DNA of 64,000 nucleotides, from contig NZ_BLAE01000006.1 in NCBI RefSeq assembly GCF_009687865.1, forward strand, positions 1 through 64,000, given 5' to 3'. The notes beneath the pieces were generated by a model. It did not search any database and had not been told where the DNA came from. It worked only from the letters and a program-made list of their open reading frames with translations. Made by a program: the position numbers and the translations under genes. Positions 16,200 through 23,656 of the stretch are shown in pieces. Source of the DNA: Acrocarpospora macrocephala. Lineage in GTDB: Bacteria; Actinomycetota; Actinomycetes; Streptosporangiales; Streptosporangiaceae. Each line of letters starts with the position of its first letter. Positions within the stretch are counted from its first letter, which is position 1.

Positions 16200-18374
16200 A
16201 TGAGCACACGAGCACCCATTCGGCTGCAGAGTGGGCTGGCCGAATGCGGTGCCGCCTGCCTGGCCACCGTGTTGAGCTACCACAAACGGCACAGCAGCGT
16301 ACGCGAGGTCAGCGAGCGCTGCGGGGTCGGCAGGGACGGCCTGTCCGCGCTGTCGATCGTCCGAGCCGCCCGCGAGTACGGCCTGCGCGCCACCGCATTC
16401 TCCGTAAAACCCACCCAACTTGCCGGTGCCCCGCTCCCGGCGATCGCCCACTGGCAGTCCAACCATTTCGTCGTGATCGAGCGGTACGGCTCCCGCGGCG
16501 TCCACCTCATCGACCCCGCCGTGGGCAGGCGAAAGCTCACTCACGACGAGTTCGGGACGGGCTTCAGCGGGGTCCTGTTAACTTTCGCGCCCGGCGACCA
16601 GTTCGAGCGTCGGCGCAGGCCACGCAGGGGTTGGCTGCGGGCTCTCGCCGCGACCGCCCTGCTCCGGCAGCGGGGGCTGCTGGCCCAGATCCTGCTGGCT
16701 TCGCTGCTGCTGCAGGGCGTCGGGCTGCTGGTCCAGAGCTTCGCCCAGGTGCTGATCGACGCCGTGCTGCCCACCCGGGGCGAGGAGCTGCTCGGCATGC
16801 TCGGCGTCGGGTTGGCGCTGGCCGGGGTGCTCCACGTGCTGCTCAGCTACCTGCGCTCGGCCACGCTGCTGAGCTTGCGGCTGCGGGTGGACCGGTTGCT
16901 GACCGCGCAGGTGGTCGGGCATCTGTTCAGCTTGCCGTACCGCTATTTCCTGCATCGCGGCGCCGGGGATCTCGCGCAGCGCAGCGCGAGCGTGAGCCGG
17001 TTGCGGCAACTGCTGTCGGGGCCGGTCACCAGCGCGCTGCTGGACGGGCCGCTGGCCGTGGGTTACCTGACGATCGTCCTGGTCAAGGCGCCGCCGCTGG
17101 GTTTCTGCCTGCTCGGTCTGGCCGCCGTCCAGGGCGCGCTGCTCCTGCTGACCCGGCGACGACGGTCGGATCTGAACCAGGCTTCGCTCAGCGCCCAGGT
17201 GCAGACGCAGGGTCAGCTGATCGAGGCGATCAAGGGGGTGGAGACGCTGAAGGCCGGCGGCGCCGAGGGAGCGGCGCTCGGCCGCTGGTCACGGCTGTTC
17301 GCCGAGCAGCTCAGGGCCGATGGGCGGCTGGGGATCACGGAGAACGTGGTCACCTCCGTGCTGGAGAGCATGCGGCTGCTGGCTCCGGCGATCCTGCTGT
17401 GGGTGGGCGGCTGGCAGGTGCTCGGGGGAAGGGCGGGGCTGGGCGCGACCCTCACCCTGTGCGCGCTCGCCGCGGCCGCGCTCGGGCCGATCACCTCGCT
17501 GCTGGCGTGCGCCAGGACGCTGCAGGAGGCGGCCGCCCACGTCGAACGGCTGGCCGACATCCTGGAATCCGAACCTGAGCCGCAGGGCCGGATCCAGCCG
17601 CGTGACCTGCGCGGACAGATCCAGCTTGCGGATGTTTCCTACCGGCACGACCCGCGCGCGCCGTGGACGCTCCAGCAGATCACGGTGCGCATCCGGCCCG
17701 GCGAGAAGATCGCGCTGGTGGGCCGGACCGGGTCGGGCAAGAGCACGCTGGCCCGGCTCATGCTCGGCCTCCACGAGCCCACCCTGGGCACGATCAGCTA
17801 CGACGGAGTCCCGCTCGACACCCTGCACCGGGGCGCGCTGCGCCGGCATTTCGGCGTCGTCACGCAGGAGCCGCACCTGTTCAGCGGCACCATCCGCGAG
17901 AACATCGCACTGACCCGTCCTGGGGCGTCCCTGGCGGAGGTCGTGGAGGCGGCTCGGCTGGCGTGCGTCCATGACGACATTCAGGCCATGCCGCTCGGTT
18001 ACGACACGCACCTGTCGGAGGGTATGGGCCTGTCCGGCGGGCAGCGGCAGCGGCTGGCGCTGGCTCGCGCGCTGCTCGGGCGTCCCCGGGTGCTGCTGCT
18101 CGACGAGGCGACCAGCCATCTGGACACCGTCACCGAGGCCCAGATCGAACAGCATCTGTCGTTGCTGTCGCAGACCCGCATCATCATCGCGCACCGGCTC
18201 AGCACGGTACGGGACGCCGACCAGATCATCGTGATCGAGGACGGGCGGATCGCCGAGCACGGACGCCATGCGGATCTGCAGGCGCTTGGCGGGCACTACG
18301 CGGGACTTGTAGCCGGACAGGAAACCCCACCTAGTGATCGCCAAGAGATTCCCAAGTGGTGTCTGCGACCTTAA
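16200..18374 (+). CDS. Peptidase C39-containing ABC exporter (PCAT) for double-glycine peptides
   Basis: Exporter of 724 residues that should cleave a leader after Gly-Gly and pump the mature peptide out. N-terminal C39 peptidase: Gln10 and catalytic Cys16 in LQSGLAECGAACLA, His89 in SNHFVVIERY, Asp105 in HLIDPAVGR. The membrane domain (about 150-450) has around six helices. The ATPase has Walker A GRTGSGKST at about residue 508, VVTQEPHLFSGTIRENI, LSGGQRQRLALARAL at about 611, VLLLDEATSHLD and switch IAHRLSTV. All catalytic residues look intact. A gene for a matching double-glycine peptide begins 36 nt downstream, so the pair almost certainly forms a processing and export unit. The ribosome site before the ATG is weak, suggesting coupling to the upstream genes or low expression. 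Confidence 0.95.
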   Translation: MSTRAPIRLQSGLAECGAACLATVLSYHKRHSSVREVSERCGVGRDGLSALSIVRAAREYGLRATAFSVKPTQLAGAPLPAIAHWQSNHFVVIERYGSRGVHLIDPAVGRRKLTHDEFGTGFSGVLLTFAPGDQFERRRRPRRGWLRALAATALLRQRGLLAQILLASLLLQGVGLLVQSFAQVLIDAVLPTRGEELLGMLGVGLALAGVLHVLLSYLRSATLLSLRLRVDRLLTAQVVGHLFSLPYRYFLHRGAGDLAQRSASVSRLRQLLSGPVTSALLDGPLAVGYLTIVLVKAPPLGFCLLGLAAVQGALLLLTRRRRSDLNQASLSAQVQTQGQLIEAIKGVETLKAGGAEGAALGRWSRLFAEQLRADGRLGITENVVTSVLESMRLLAPAILLWVGGWQVLGGRAGLGATLTLCALAAAALGPITSLLACARTLQEAAAHVERLADILESEPEPQGRIQPRDLRGQIQLADVSYRHDPRAPWTLQQITVRIRPGEKIALVGRTGSGKSTLARLMLGLHEPTLGTISYDGVPLDTLHRGALRRHFGVVTQEPHLFSGTIRENIALTRPGASLAEVVEAARLACVHDDIQAMPLGYDTHLSEGMGLSGGQRQRLALARALLGRPRVLLLDEATSHLDTVTEAQIEQHLSLLSQTRIIIAHRLSTVRDADQIIVIEDGRIAEHGRHADLQALGGHYAGLVAGQETPPSDRQEIPKWCLRP

Positions 18375-18409
18375 GTATGCACATTCCAACAGGAAAGGGT
18401 TCAACGAAA

Positions 18410-18541
18410 ATGAACAGCTTCGAGATGACCGCCCACCAGCTCGACGACAGCGAACTGGCCGCTGTCAACGGCGGACTTCCCGCGAACTACGACTGGATGA
18501 ACTACGACTGGCGCGACGCCGTCATCGAAGCCCTGCCGTAA
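18410..18541 (+). CDS. Double-glycine leader peptide precursor, candidate bacteriocin or signal peptide
   Basis: Small precursor of 43 residues. The 22-residue leader ends LDDSELAAVNGG and fits the double-glycine consensus exactly: Leu at -12, Glu at -8, Leu at -7, Val at -4, Gly-Gly at -2/-1. The predicted core has 21 residues, begins LPANYDW and ends DAVIEALP. It contains NYDW twice (residues 26-29 and 31-34), four acidic and one basic residue, no Cys and no Ser/Thr. That composition argues against lanthipeptide or disulfide bacteriocins. The ATG has AGGAAAGG 10 nt upstream. It sits between its likely exporter and a strong hairpin. I know of no family with this core; it could act as an antimicrobial, a signal or a protease substrate. 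Confidence 0.85.
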   Translation: MNSFEMTAHQLDDSELAAVNGGLPANYDWMNYDWRDAVIEALP

Positions 18542-18548
18542 ATCATAG

Positions 18549-18573
18549 GGGGTCGCCCGCTACGGGCGACCCC
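18549..18573 (+). terminator. Strong hairpin after the double-glycine peptide gene
   Basis: Perfect 11-bp arms GGGGTCGCCCG and CGGGCGACCCC with a CTA loop, starting 8 nt after the peptide stop. There is no long U tract, as is common in actinobacteria. It may end or attenuate transcription, or protect the peptide mRNA, so the peptide would be made in excess of the downstream metallopeptidase. Confidence 0.75.
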
Positions 18574-18615
18574 ACCACGGAACGTCATGGAACAGAGTGG
18601 AACGCCTTAAAGGCT

Positions 18616-19413
18616 ATGAAGAAAATCCACTCGATCGTCCTCGTCACGCTTTCCTGGCTCCTGTTATCCGGCACGGCGGCACACGCCAGTTCAAACGGTA
18701 CGGCACACGCCCGCTACCCGATCAAGGACTCCACCCTCACCGACAACGACCTGTATTACACCAGCGAACTCGAGTCGTCCAACTGCCGCGAGAAGCCCAT
18801 CAAACGCAACAACGTCGCCTCCGCCAAGCGCTACGTGACCGCGATCCTTGATTGCCTCAACCGGTCGTGGGGGGCTCATTTCGAGGACCGGGGCCTACCG
18901 TTCGAGAAGGCCAGGGTGGCGTTCATCACCAAACCCCGGCGATACTGCGGCAATTCCTGGGGAGACGCGGCCGCGATGTACTGCGACAAGGAGAACCGCT
19001 TCACCGTCTTGCTGAACAAGACCGCGCTCGACGACCCTTTCGACTTGTTCCTCTTCGACACGACCGCCCATGAGTACGGTCACCACATCCAGAACCTCAT
19101 GGAAATAACGAGCGCCTACGAGGAGCACGCCTTCAAGAACAAGAGCGAGTTGTACGAGCAGTCGCGGCGGCACGAACTCCAAGCCGAATGCCTGGCCGGG
19201 GTCTTCATCGGGAGCGTCTGGGACTCGCTGTCGCGGAACACGGGCGACTGGAAGGAAATGCTCGCCCTTGACCGGCAGAGCGGGGATGAGGGCAGCAAGA
19301 TCCGCAGCCATGGGAAGGGGCGCAATATCGCGGCGTGGTTGGATCGGGGTTTCAAGGCGGTCTCGCCTGAAGCCTGCAACACCTGGGCGGCCAGTTCCGC
19401 CAAGGTTGCCTGA
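18616..19413 (+). CDS. Secreted neutral zinc metallopeptidase (YpfJ-like)
   Basis: Protein of 265 residues with a signal peptide (MKKIHSIVLVTLSWLLLSGTAAHA). The body matches the YpfJ-like putative neutral zinc metallopeptidase family: YCGNSWGDAAAMYCDKENRFTV with a Cys pair, HEYGHHIQNLME carrying the HExxH zinc site, and RRHELQAECLAGVF with the third ligand region (Glu). It is expected to act outside the cell. The start ATG at 18616 has AAAGG very close upstream, so initiation may be weak. It follows the PCAT and peptide genes on the same strand; it might mature, activate or degrade the exported peptide, which is inferred from position only. Confidence 0.87.
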   Translation: MKKIHSIVLVTLSWLLLSGTAAHASSNGTAHARYPIKDSTLTDNDLYYTSELESSNCREKPIKRNNVASAKRYVTAILDCLNRSWGAHFEDRGLPFEKARVAFITKPRRYCGNSWGDAAAMYCDKENRFTVLLNKTALDDPFDLFLFDTTAHEYGHHIQNLMEITSAYEEHAFKNKSELYEQSRRHELQAECLAGVFIGSVWDSLSRNTGDWKEMLALDRQSGDEGSKIRSHGKGRNIAAWLDRGFKAVSPEACNTWAASSAKVA

Positions 19414-19527
19414 GACGTCAGCTTTCGGTGCGCACGGTCGGTTCGCCTGCCGTGCCACCGAGTATGCCTTTGCTCAGGACGTACCTGCCGGGCTTGGGCT
19501 AGAAGCAGCTCACACGACGGGTGACCA

Positions 19528-20502
19528 TCAAGCGGTCAGCGCCTCCATCAGCATGGGGAGTGACCTTTCCAGCGCTCGGCTCCAGTAGGGCCAGGTGTGC
19601 GTACCCGGGCCGTAGAAGTCGGTGGTGACGTCCAGGCCGCTCTGCTCCGCGCGTTTGACGAACGTCTTCGCCTCGCTGAGGAGGAAACTCTCGCTACTGT
19701 CGTCGCCCGCGCCGTCCGGATCCAGGGGGCCCGGCGTGCCGTCCCCGCAGGAGACGTAGAGGCGTATCCCTTTTAGGCGGTCGGTGAGGTTGGCCGGGTT
19801 GTGGTCGTCCCAGACGGGGGTGGAAGGGTCGAGGCCCCAGAGCTTGGCGGGATCCTCACCATAGTTTCTGGTGATGTCCAGAATCGCGTCCGCCTGGGCC
19901 TGGCTGTCGAGGACCCCCGAATAGGACGCGGCGGCCAGGAACATGCCAGGATTGCGCGCGGCGTAGCCCATCGCGCCAAGCCCACCCATGGACAATCCCG
20001 CGATCGCCCTTCTGTCCCCCGCGCCGAAGTCGCGTTCGAGGATGGCGAGCAGTTCCTTGAGGTGAAAGGTCTCCCACTTCGGACCGTCCAGCCAGTCGGA
20101 ATACCAGCTGGTGGGACCGCCTTCCGGAATCACGATCAGTGCCCGCGCTGTGGCGGTGACCCGAGCGGTTGTGTCGTCTTCCAGCCAGCCCCCGGACGTC
20201 GACGACTGGCAGCATCCGTGGAGCAGGTATAACACCGGCCACGGCCCTGAGCCGGGTGCCCAGCCCGGCGGGAGCAGTACGGTGACCTTGGCCTGCCTGC
20301 CGAGCGCGGCCGACTGCACGGTGAGGACCCGAGTCCGTGGGTCCGGGCTGGCGACCTGCACAGCCGCATCGGCCGACGGCTGGCCCGGATCGGATGGGGC
20401 AGGATCGGATGAGGCCGGATCCGACTGGGGCCACCAAATCACGGCCACCACGATGGCGGCCACTGCCACGAGCGCGACTGCCCAGAGCCATCTGCGGGTC
20501 AT
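19528..20502 (-). CDS. Secreted or membrane-anchored esterase (antigen 85/esterase D-like alpha/beta hydrolase)
   Basis: Hydrolase of 324 residues. An N-terminal hydrophobic helix (RRWLWAVALVAVAAIVVAVIWW) is followed by a Ser/Pro/Asp-rich stretch, so it is exported or anchored. The alpha/beta-hydrolase core shows LLPPGW, PVLYLLHGCCQSS, nucleophile Ser in IAGLSMGGLGAMGYA, DDHNP, and a late His in GPGTHTWPYW. This pattern matches the putative esterase group that includes feruloyl esterase D and antigen 85-like proteins. The substrate could be an acyl ester of cell wall or plant material. The long upstream gap carries promoter-like elements described separately. Confidence 0.85.
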   Translation of the reverse strand: MTRRWLWAVALVAVAAIVVAVIWWPQSDPASSDPAPSDPGQPSADAAVQVASPDPRTRVLTVQSAALGRQAKVTVLLPPGWAPGSGPWPVLYLLHGCCQSSTSGGWLEDDTTARVTATARALIVIPEGGPTSWYSDWLDGPKWETFHLKELLAILERDFGAGDRRAIAGLSMGGLGAMGYAARNPGMFLAAASYSGVLDSQAQADAILDITRNYGEDPAKLWGLDPSTPVWDDHNPANLTDRLKGIRLYVSCGDGTPGPLDPDGAGDDSSESFLLSEAKTFVKRAEQSGLDVTTDFYGPGTHTWPYWSRALERSLPMLMEALTA

Positions 20503-20676
20503 GAGATCATCCTGGCTCGTACGGGCTCCGCTGTGCCAGCGAAATGATGGTCACAGGTGGACATTCTGCACATCATGTGGATTTATCGCGGGATCGTGCC
20601 TGTGTTCTGGTGGTGGCGAGAAATTGGATGGGCTACTCTTTCTGCTCATCGAGATCCCCGCGCCCCAAAGCCGGGG

Positions 20677-20705
20677 TTGACCACAGATTTGACTCTGTGT
20701 TAATG
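20677..20705 (+). promoter_or_regulatory. Candidate sigma-70-type promoter with operator in the spacer
   Basis: TTGACC (20677-20682), a 17-bp spacer and TTAATG (20700-20705) resemble -35 and -10 boxes. The spacer contains the inverted repeat CACAGA-TTTGAC-TCTGTG (20682-20699), placed where a repressor would block polymerase. No clear gene lies downstream on the plus strand before the antisense sulfotransferase, so a small RNA or small peptide transcript is possible. Confidence 0.35.
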
Positions 20706-20786
20706 TGCGCCTCTGGCGGTCCGGGATGCCTGCCCTAAGGGTGGTTGCGTTGACCGCTTCTCTCTCGCAAACCTTTCAATGGGATA

Positions 20787-20812
20787 CGCAAAGTTCTCTA
20801 GAGAACTTTGCG
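20787..20812. promoter_or_regulatory. Perfect 26-bp palindrome without loop
   Basis: The 13-base half site CGCAAAGTTCTCT is mirrored exactly by AGAGAACTTTGCG. The centre CTCTAGAG resembles the centre of GntR/HutC-type operators (DasR sites have GTCTAGAC), though the flanks differ. A single uninterrupted 26-bp palindrome is unlikely by chance. No regulator gene is adjacent. Confidence 0.5.
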
Positions 20813-20918
20813 CAAGTCCATGAAAACTTGCAAAGACCTTTCTGATGCCCGCCATGTTCCCGCAGGTAGATGGCCTCAGCGGTTTCACGCAGACGACAAA
20901 GGCTCGCGCAAGGAACCG

Positions 20919-21737
20919 TCAAACCCCACGATGGTACGACGCTGCTTCGTCGCCCTGATCAAGGCACTCGGCGGACGACTCTCCCCGATAGCGGGCGATC
21001 CACTGATCGTTGAGCTCGTCGGCCTGGCGTTGATGACGGGCCTCGATCGTGTGCCCCTCCGGCATCTCAAGCCGAAGGAACCTCAGGACGGCCAGGGTGA
21101 CGCCAACCAGATCGCCGTCCAGTTCCTCGTACCGCACCACGTACGGCAGGATGCCGGCCGCAGCGAACCACGCCTCCCATGCCGCATTGTGTTCCTCGAT
21201 CATCTGAACAAGCTGACCTATCCGACCGGCGTCGAAAGTCGGCGTCCGCCCGCCACCGGTAGCGCCGATCTCCCCGCTCCCTCCGACGTACCAGACATTG
21301 CTCTGCTCCGCGCGAAGCCACGACACCGCCTGCGCCACGACATCCTCACGCCGCAGAAACACGAAACCCGTCCGGCCGAACGCCCGATCCAACAGCCTCA
21401 CGGGGTCGCCCGCGAGATCCGGGTGGATCCCCGCCAGCTTGTCGACGACCTGTTCGAGGGTTCCCCACATGAGCTTCGCCCCGAACACGCCATTCGCGCT
21501 CCGCCCAGCCCGCAACGCGGCTCGAACATAGTCCCCGTAGTCGAACCCGCCCTGCGACGTGCGCGGAATCCGCCAGCGATCAGCCCATAGCGGCTCGTCG
21601 GGCTCACGGAAGTACGCTTGCGGCCGTCCCGCGACCTGGGTGGATTCCAGCAACCCCAGCAGCAGCGAGCTACCCGTGCGCGGAGTCGCACAGACGAAAT
21701 AGGAGGCAATCTGTCCGGTCGCCAGGTGCCCGGCCAT
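20919..21737 (-). CDS. Stf0-type sulfotransferase
   Basis: PAPS-dependent sulfotransferase of 272 residues, similar to mycobacterial trehalose 2-sulfotransferase Stf0. Motifs: PAPS 5'-phosphosulfate loop CATPRTGSSLLLGLLE near the N-terminus, FGAKLMWGTLEQ, and the 3'-phosphate-binding FVFLRREDVVAQAVSWLRAEQ. HNAAWEAWF and VRYEELDGDLVGVT follow as in the family. It has no signal peptide, so it acts in the cytoplasm. The acceptor (trehalose or another glycan or metabolite) cannot be read from sequence. It is alone on its strand. Confidence 0.9.
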   Translation of the reverse strand: MAGHLATGQIASYFVCATPRTGSSLLLGLLESTQVAGRPQAYFREPDEPLWADRWRIPRTSQGGFDYGDYVRAALRAGRSANGVFGAKLMWGTLEQVVDKLAGIHPDLAGDPVRLLDRAFGRTGFVFLRREDVVAQAVSWLRAEQSNVWYVGGSGEIGATGGGRTPTFDAGRIGQLVQMIEEHNAAWEAWFAAAGILPYVVRYEELDGDLVGVTLAVLRFLRLEMPEGHTIEARHQRQADELNDQWIARYRGESSAECLDQGDEAASYHRGV

Positions 21738-21821
21738 GGTGCCACGGTAAAGCCGTCCTCAACGTCAACCCAATACCAACCGTTGGAATACTGTGAGCGC
21801 GATGGACGGCGGGAGGCGTAC

Positions 21822-22178
21822 ATGATCGGCGATGATGTGGTGGCGCGGCTGCGTGAGATATGCCTGTCTCTGCCGGAGGTGGTGGAGAAGCCGTTCGGTG
21901 GTCACACCGCGCCCTCGTTTCGGGTCCGGGAGAAGCTGTTTCTGATGACCAGCGAGGACGGACTGACCATGATGTTCAAAGCTGGGCCCGGCGTGCAGGA
22001 GGCTCTGGTGGGGTCCGATCCAGGACGTTTCTTCGTGCCTGCGTATGTGGGGTCGAAGGGATGGGTTGGAGCTCGGCTCGACGCTGAGCAGGACTGGGAT
22101 GAGATCGACGAGTTGATCAGGGATAGTTACCGGCTGATCGCGCCCAAGCGGCTGGCCGCGCTTGTGGACCAGGGGTAG
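21822..22178 (+). CDS. MmcQ/YjbR family protein
   Basis: Small soluble protein of 118 residues. Typical YjbR features: LREICLSLPEVVEKPFGGHTAPSFRVREKLFLM, FFVPAYVGSKGWVGARLD and a C-terminal DELIRDSYRLIAPKRLAA (as regions about 10-42, 71-91 and 97-114). The fold binds DNA in some members; the function is unclear. ATG at 21822 is preceded by GGGAGG. The PemK-like gene starts 22 nt downstream, so the two are probably one operon. Confidence 0.87.
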   Translation: MIGDDVVARLREICLSLPEVVEKPFGGHTAPSFRVREKLFLMTSEDGLTMMFKAGPGVQEALVGSDPGRFFVPAYVGSKGWVGARLDAEQDWDEIDELIRDSYRLIAPKRLAALVDQG

Positions 22179-22200
22179 TAGGCGGAGTTGGTTTTCATTG

Positions 22201-22614
22201 ATGCGCGGTGAGGTCTGGTGGGCGCTCCTCGACGAGAGGCGTCCGGTGGTGCTCTTGTCGGGTGGGGAGGCGTCCGAGTTTCGGGCGATGCAGATCGTTG
22301 CTCCCGCGACCACCGATGAGAAGCGCGGGTTTCTGGTCTTGACGGGGGAAGAGGCGCTGGATCCCGACGTGATGCGGAATCTCCCGTCCGTGGGCACTGA
22401 CATCCGGGCCGTGGGCGTGGAGGTCGGGATCGGTATTCGTGAAGGGCTTCCGTACGAAGGCGTCGTGCGTGTCGCGCTTCCTCGTGACGGCCACCTGTTC
22501 TGCACCTGGCTGATCACCCTGACCAGGGATTACCTGACCGAGCGGGCTGGGGTTCTGGCGGCTGCGAAACTCCAGCAGCTCGAACATGCCCTTCGGCTGG
22601 CCGGCGTCGAATAG
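22201..22614 (+). CDS. PemK/MazF-like protein
   Basis: Protein of 137 residues beginning MRGEVWWALLDERRPVVLLSG, the standard start of the MazF/PemK endoribonuclease fold. The rest, with VGTDIRAVGVEVGIGI and a C-terminal helix KLQQLEHALRLAGVE, is consistent with it. MazF toxins normally have a small antitoxin gene immediately upstream; here the neighbour is MmcQ/YjbR and no antitoxin is seen. It may be a solitary, non-toxic or re-purposed member. The ribosome site (GGAG about 14 nt upstream) is far, so the start is moderately certain. Confidence 0.72.
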   Translation: MRGEVWWALLDERRPVVLLSGGEASEFRAMQIVAPATTDEKRGFLVLTGEEALDPDVMRNLPSVGTDIRAVGVEVGIGIREGLPYEGVVRVALPRDGHLFCTWLITLTRDYLTERAGVLAAAKLQQLEHALRLAGVE

Positions 22615-22697
22615 CACCTGTGTCGATCAGGCGGTTGCACCCTTTGGCAACACCGCCATAAGGTTTTTACCGGTGTCGCCACACACAGGAGGCTAGA

Positions 22698-23003
22698 ATG
22701 ATCATGAGGACCTGGCGCGGCTGGACACGAGCCGAAGACGCCGACGCCTATTCGGCCTACCTGATGGAGACGGGCCATCCGGGCTACACCTCGACGCCGG
22801 GCAACCAGGGCGTCACCTTCACCCGCCGCGACGACGGCGGCCGGGCGGAGTTCCTGCTGATCTCCATCTGGGACTCCTGGGAGGCGATCAGGGCCTTCGC
22901 CGGCCCCGATCCCGAGCGCGCCGTCTTCTATCCCCAGGACGACCGCTTCCTGGTCGACCGGGAGCTGACCGTCGACCACTACGAGGTCTTCGCCGCCAGC
23001 TAG
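22698..23003 (+). CDS. ABM-domain (antibiotic biosynthesis monooxygenase-like) protein
   Basis: Small dimeric ferredoxin-like fold protein of 101 residues: RTWRGWTRAEDADAYSAYL, FLLISIWDSWEAIRAFAG and a C-terminal VDHYEVFAAS. Such proteins include heme or quinone monooxygenases and many of unknown role. A clear AGGAGG site precedes the ATG. Its stop overlaps that of the convergent PAP2 gene by 4 bp. Confidence 0.82.
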   Translation: MIMRTWRGWTRAEDADAYSAYLMETGHPGYTSTPGNQGVTFTRRDDGGRAEFLLISIWDSWEAIRAFAGPDPERAVFYPQDDRFLVDRELTVDHYEVFAAS

Positions 23004-23656
23004 CGAGAGCGACTGTCAGCTAACCTCTCGGGCACATCTTCTGCCAGAACATCTGTGGTACGTCGACGCGTGGCGGGGACGACGAGCACCAGGGCCGCCG
23101 TGGTCACGAGCAGCGAGCCGATGGTGTCGGTCAGGTAGTGGGCGCCGAGATACACCCGGGCCAGCATCTGCCCGACCACCAGGACCGCTCCGACGGCCAC
23201 GACGAGCCGGCTCGCCGCAGTGCCGCGGACCAGCAGGGCAGCCGCGACGACGATCGAGAGCGTCAGGCAGACGTGCCCGCTCGGGAAGCTGTCGCTGGCC
23301 AGCCTCCGCACGAGCGAGTCCGCGGCAGGCGGACGCGGCCGGGCGACGATGATCTTATAGATCGCGCCGAGCCCCCAGCCCGCGGTGATCACGACGGCGG
23401 TACGGGCGGCGTCGGTGCGGCGACCGGTCGCGAAGAGGTAAGCGGTCGCGCCGACGAGCGTGATCATGCCGGCGATCGTGTTGAAGCCGAAGTTGAACCC
23501 TTGGGCGATCACGGTGAGCCACGGCGTCCGGACCGACTGGATCATATGGTTGACGTCCAGATCGGCGGAGGTCCACGCGGACGTCTTCGCGGCGAAGCCG
23601 AGAATCAGGGCGAGGATGAGCAGCGGCACCGCCGCCCCCAGGCGTCTGTTGATCAC
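23000..23656 (-). CDS. PAP2-family membrane phosphatase
   Basis: Integral membrane phosphatase of 218 residues. The three-part catalytic signature is present: KIIVARPRPPA (KxxxxxxRP), FPSGHVCLTL (PSGH) and ARVYLGAHYLTDTIGS (SRxxxxxHxxxD-like). About five or six membrane helices. It should dephosphorylate a lipid phosphate such as undecaprenyl or phosphatidylglycerol phosphate. The GTG start overlaps the stop of the glycosyltransferase gene (GTGA), so both probably act in one lipid-linked sugar pathway. Confidence 0.9.
   Translation of the reverse strand: MINRRLGAAVPLLILALILGFAAKTSAWTSADLDVNHMIQSVRTPWLTVIAQGFNFGFNTIAGMITLVGATAYLFATGRRTDAARTAVVITAGWGLGAIYKIIVARPRPPAADSLVRRLASDSFPSGHVCLTLSIVVAAALLVRGTAASRLVVAVGAVLVVGQMLARVYLGAHYLTDTIGSLLVTTAALVLVVPATRRRTTDVLAEDVPERLADSRSR

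Larger units (their letters stand above)
20503..20918. other. 416-bp intergenic region with promoter-like and palindromic elements
   Basis: Lies between the esterase start and the sulfotransferase 3' end. AT-richer than its surroundings. It holds the promoter-like element 20677-20705, a 26-bp palindrome 20787-20812, and an inverted repeat GCAAGT-N8-ACTTGC (20812-20831). Short open frames exist on both strands across the palindrome (for example plus 20726-20861), but none has a ribosome site or convincing composition, so I do not call a gene. Confidence 0.4.

Noticed and set aside
20700-20888. 62-codon minus-strand ORF across the 26-bp palindrome
   Set aside because: No ribosome site, and its SSLENFA segment appears on both strands only because of the palindrome.
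22201-22614. Active MazF toxin-antitoxin module
   Set aside because: The fold is PemK/MazF-like, but no antitoxin gene with a matching small acidic tail is present, so a toxin-antitoxin module is not called.
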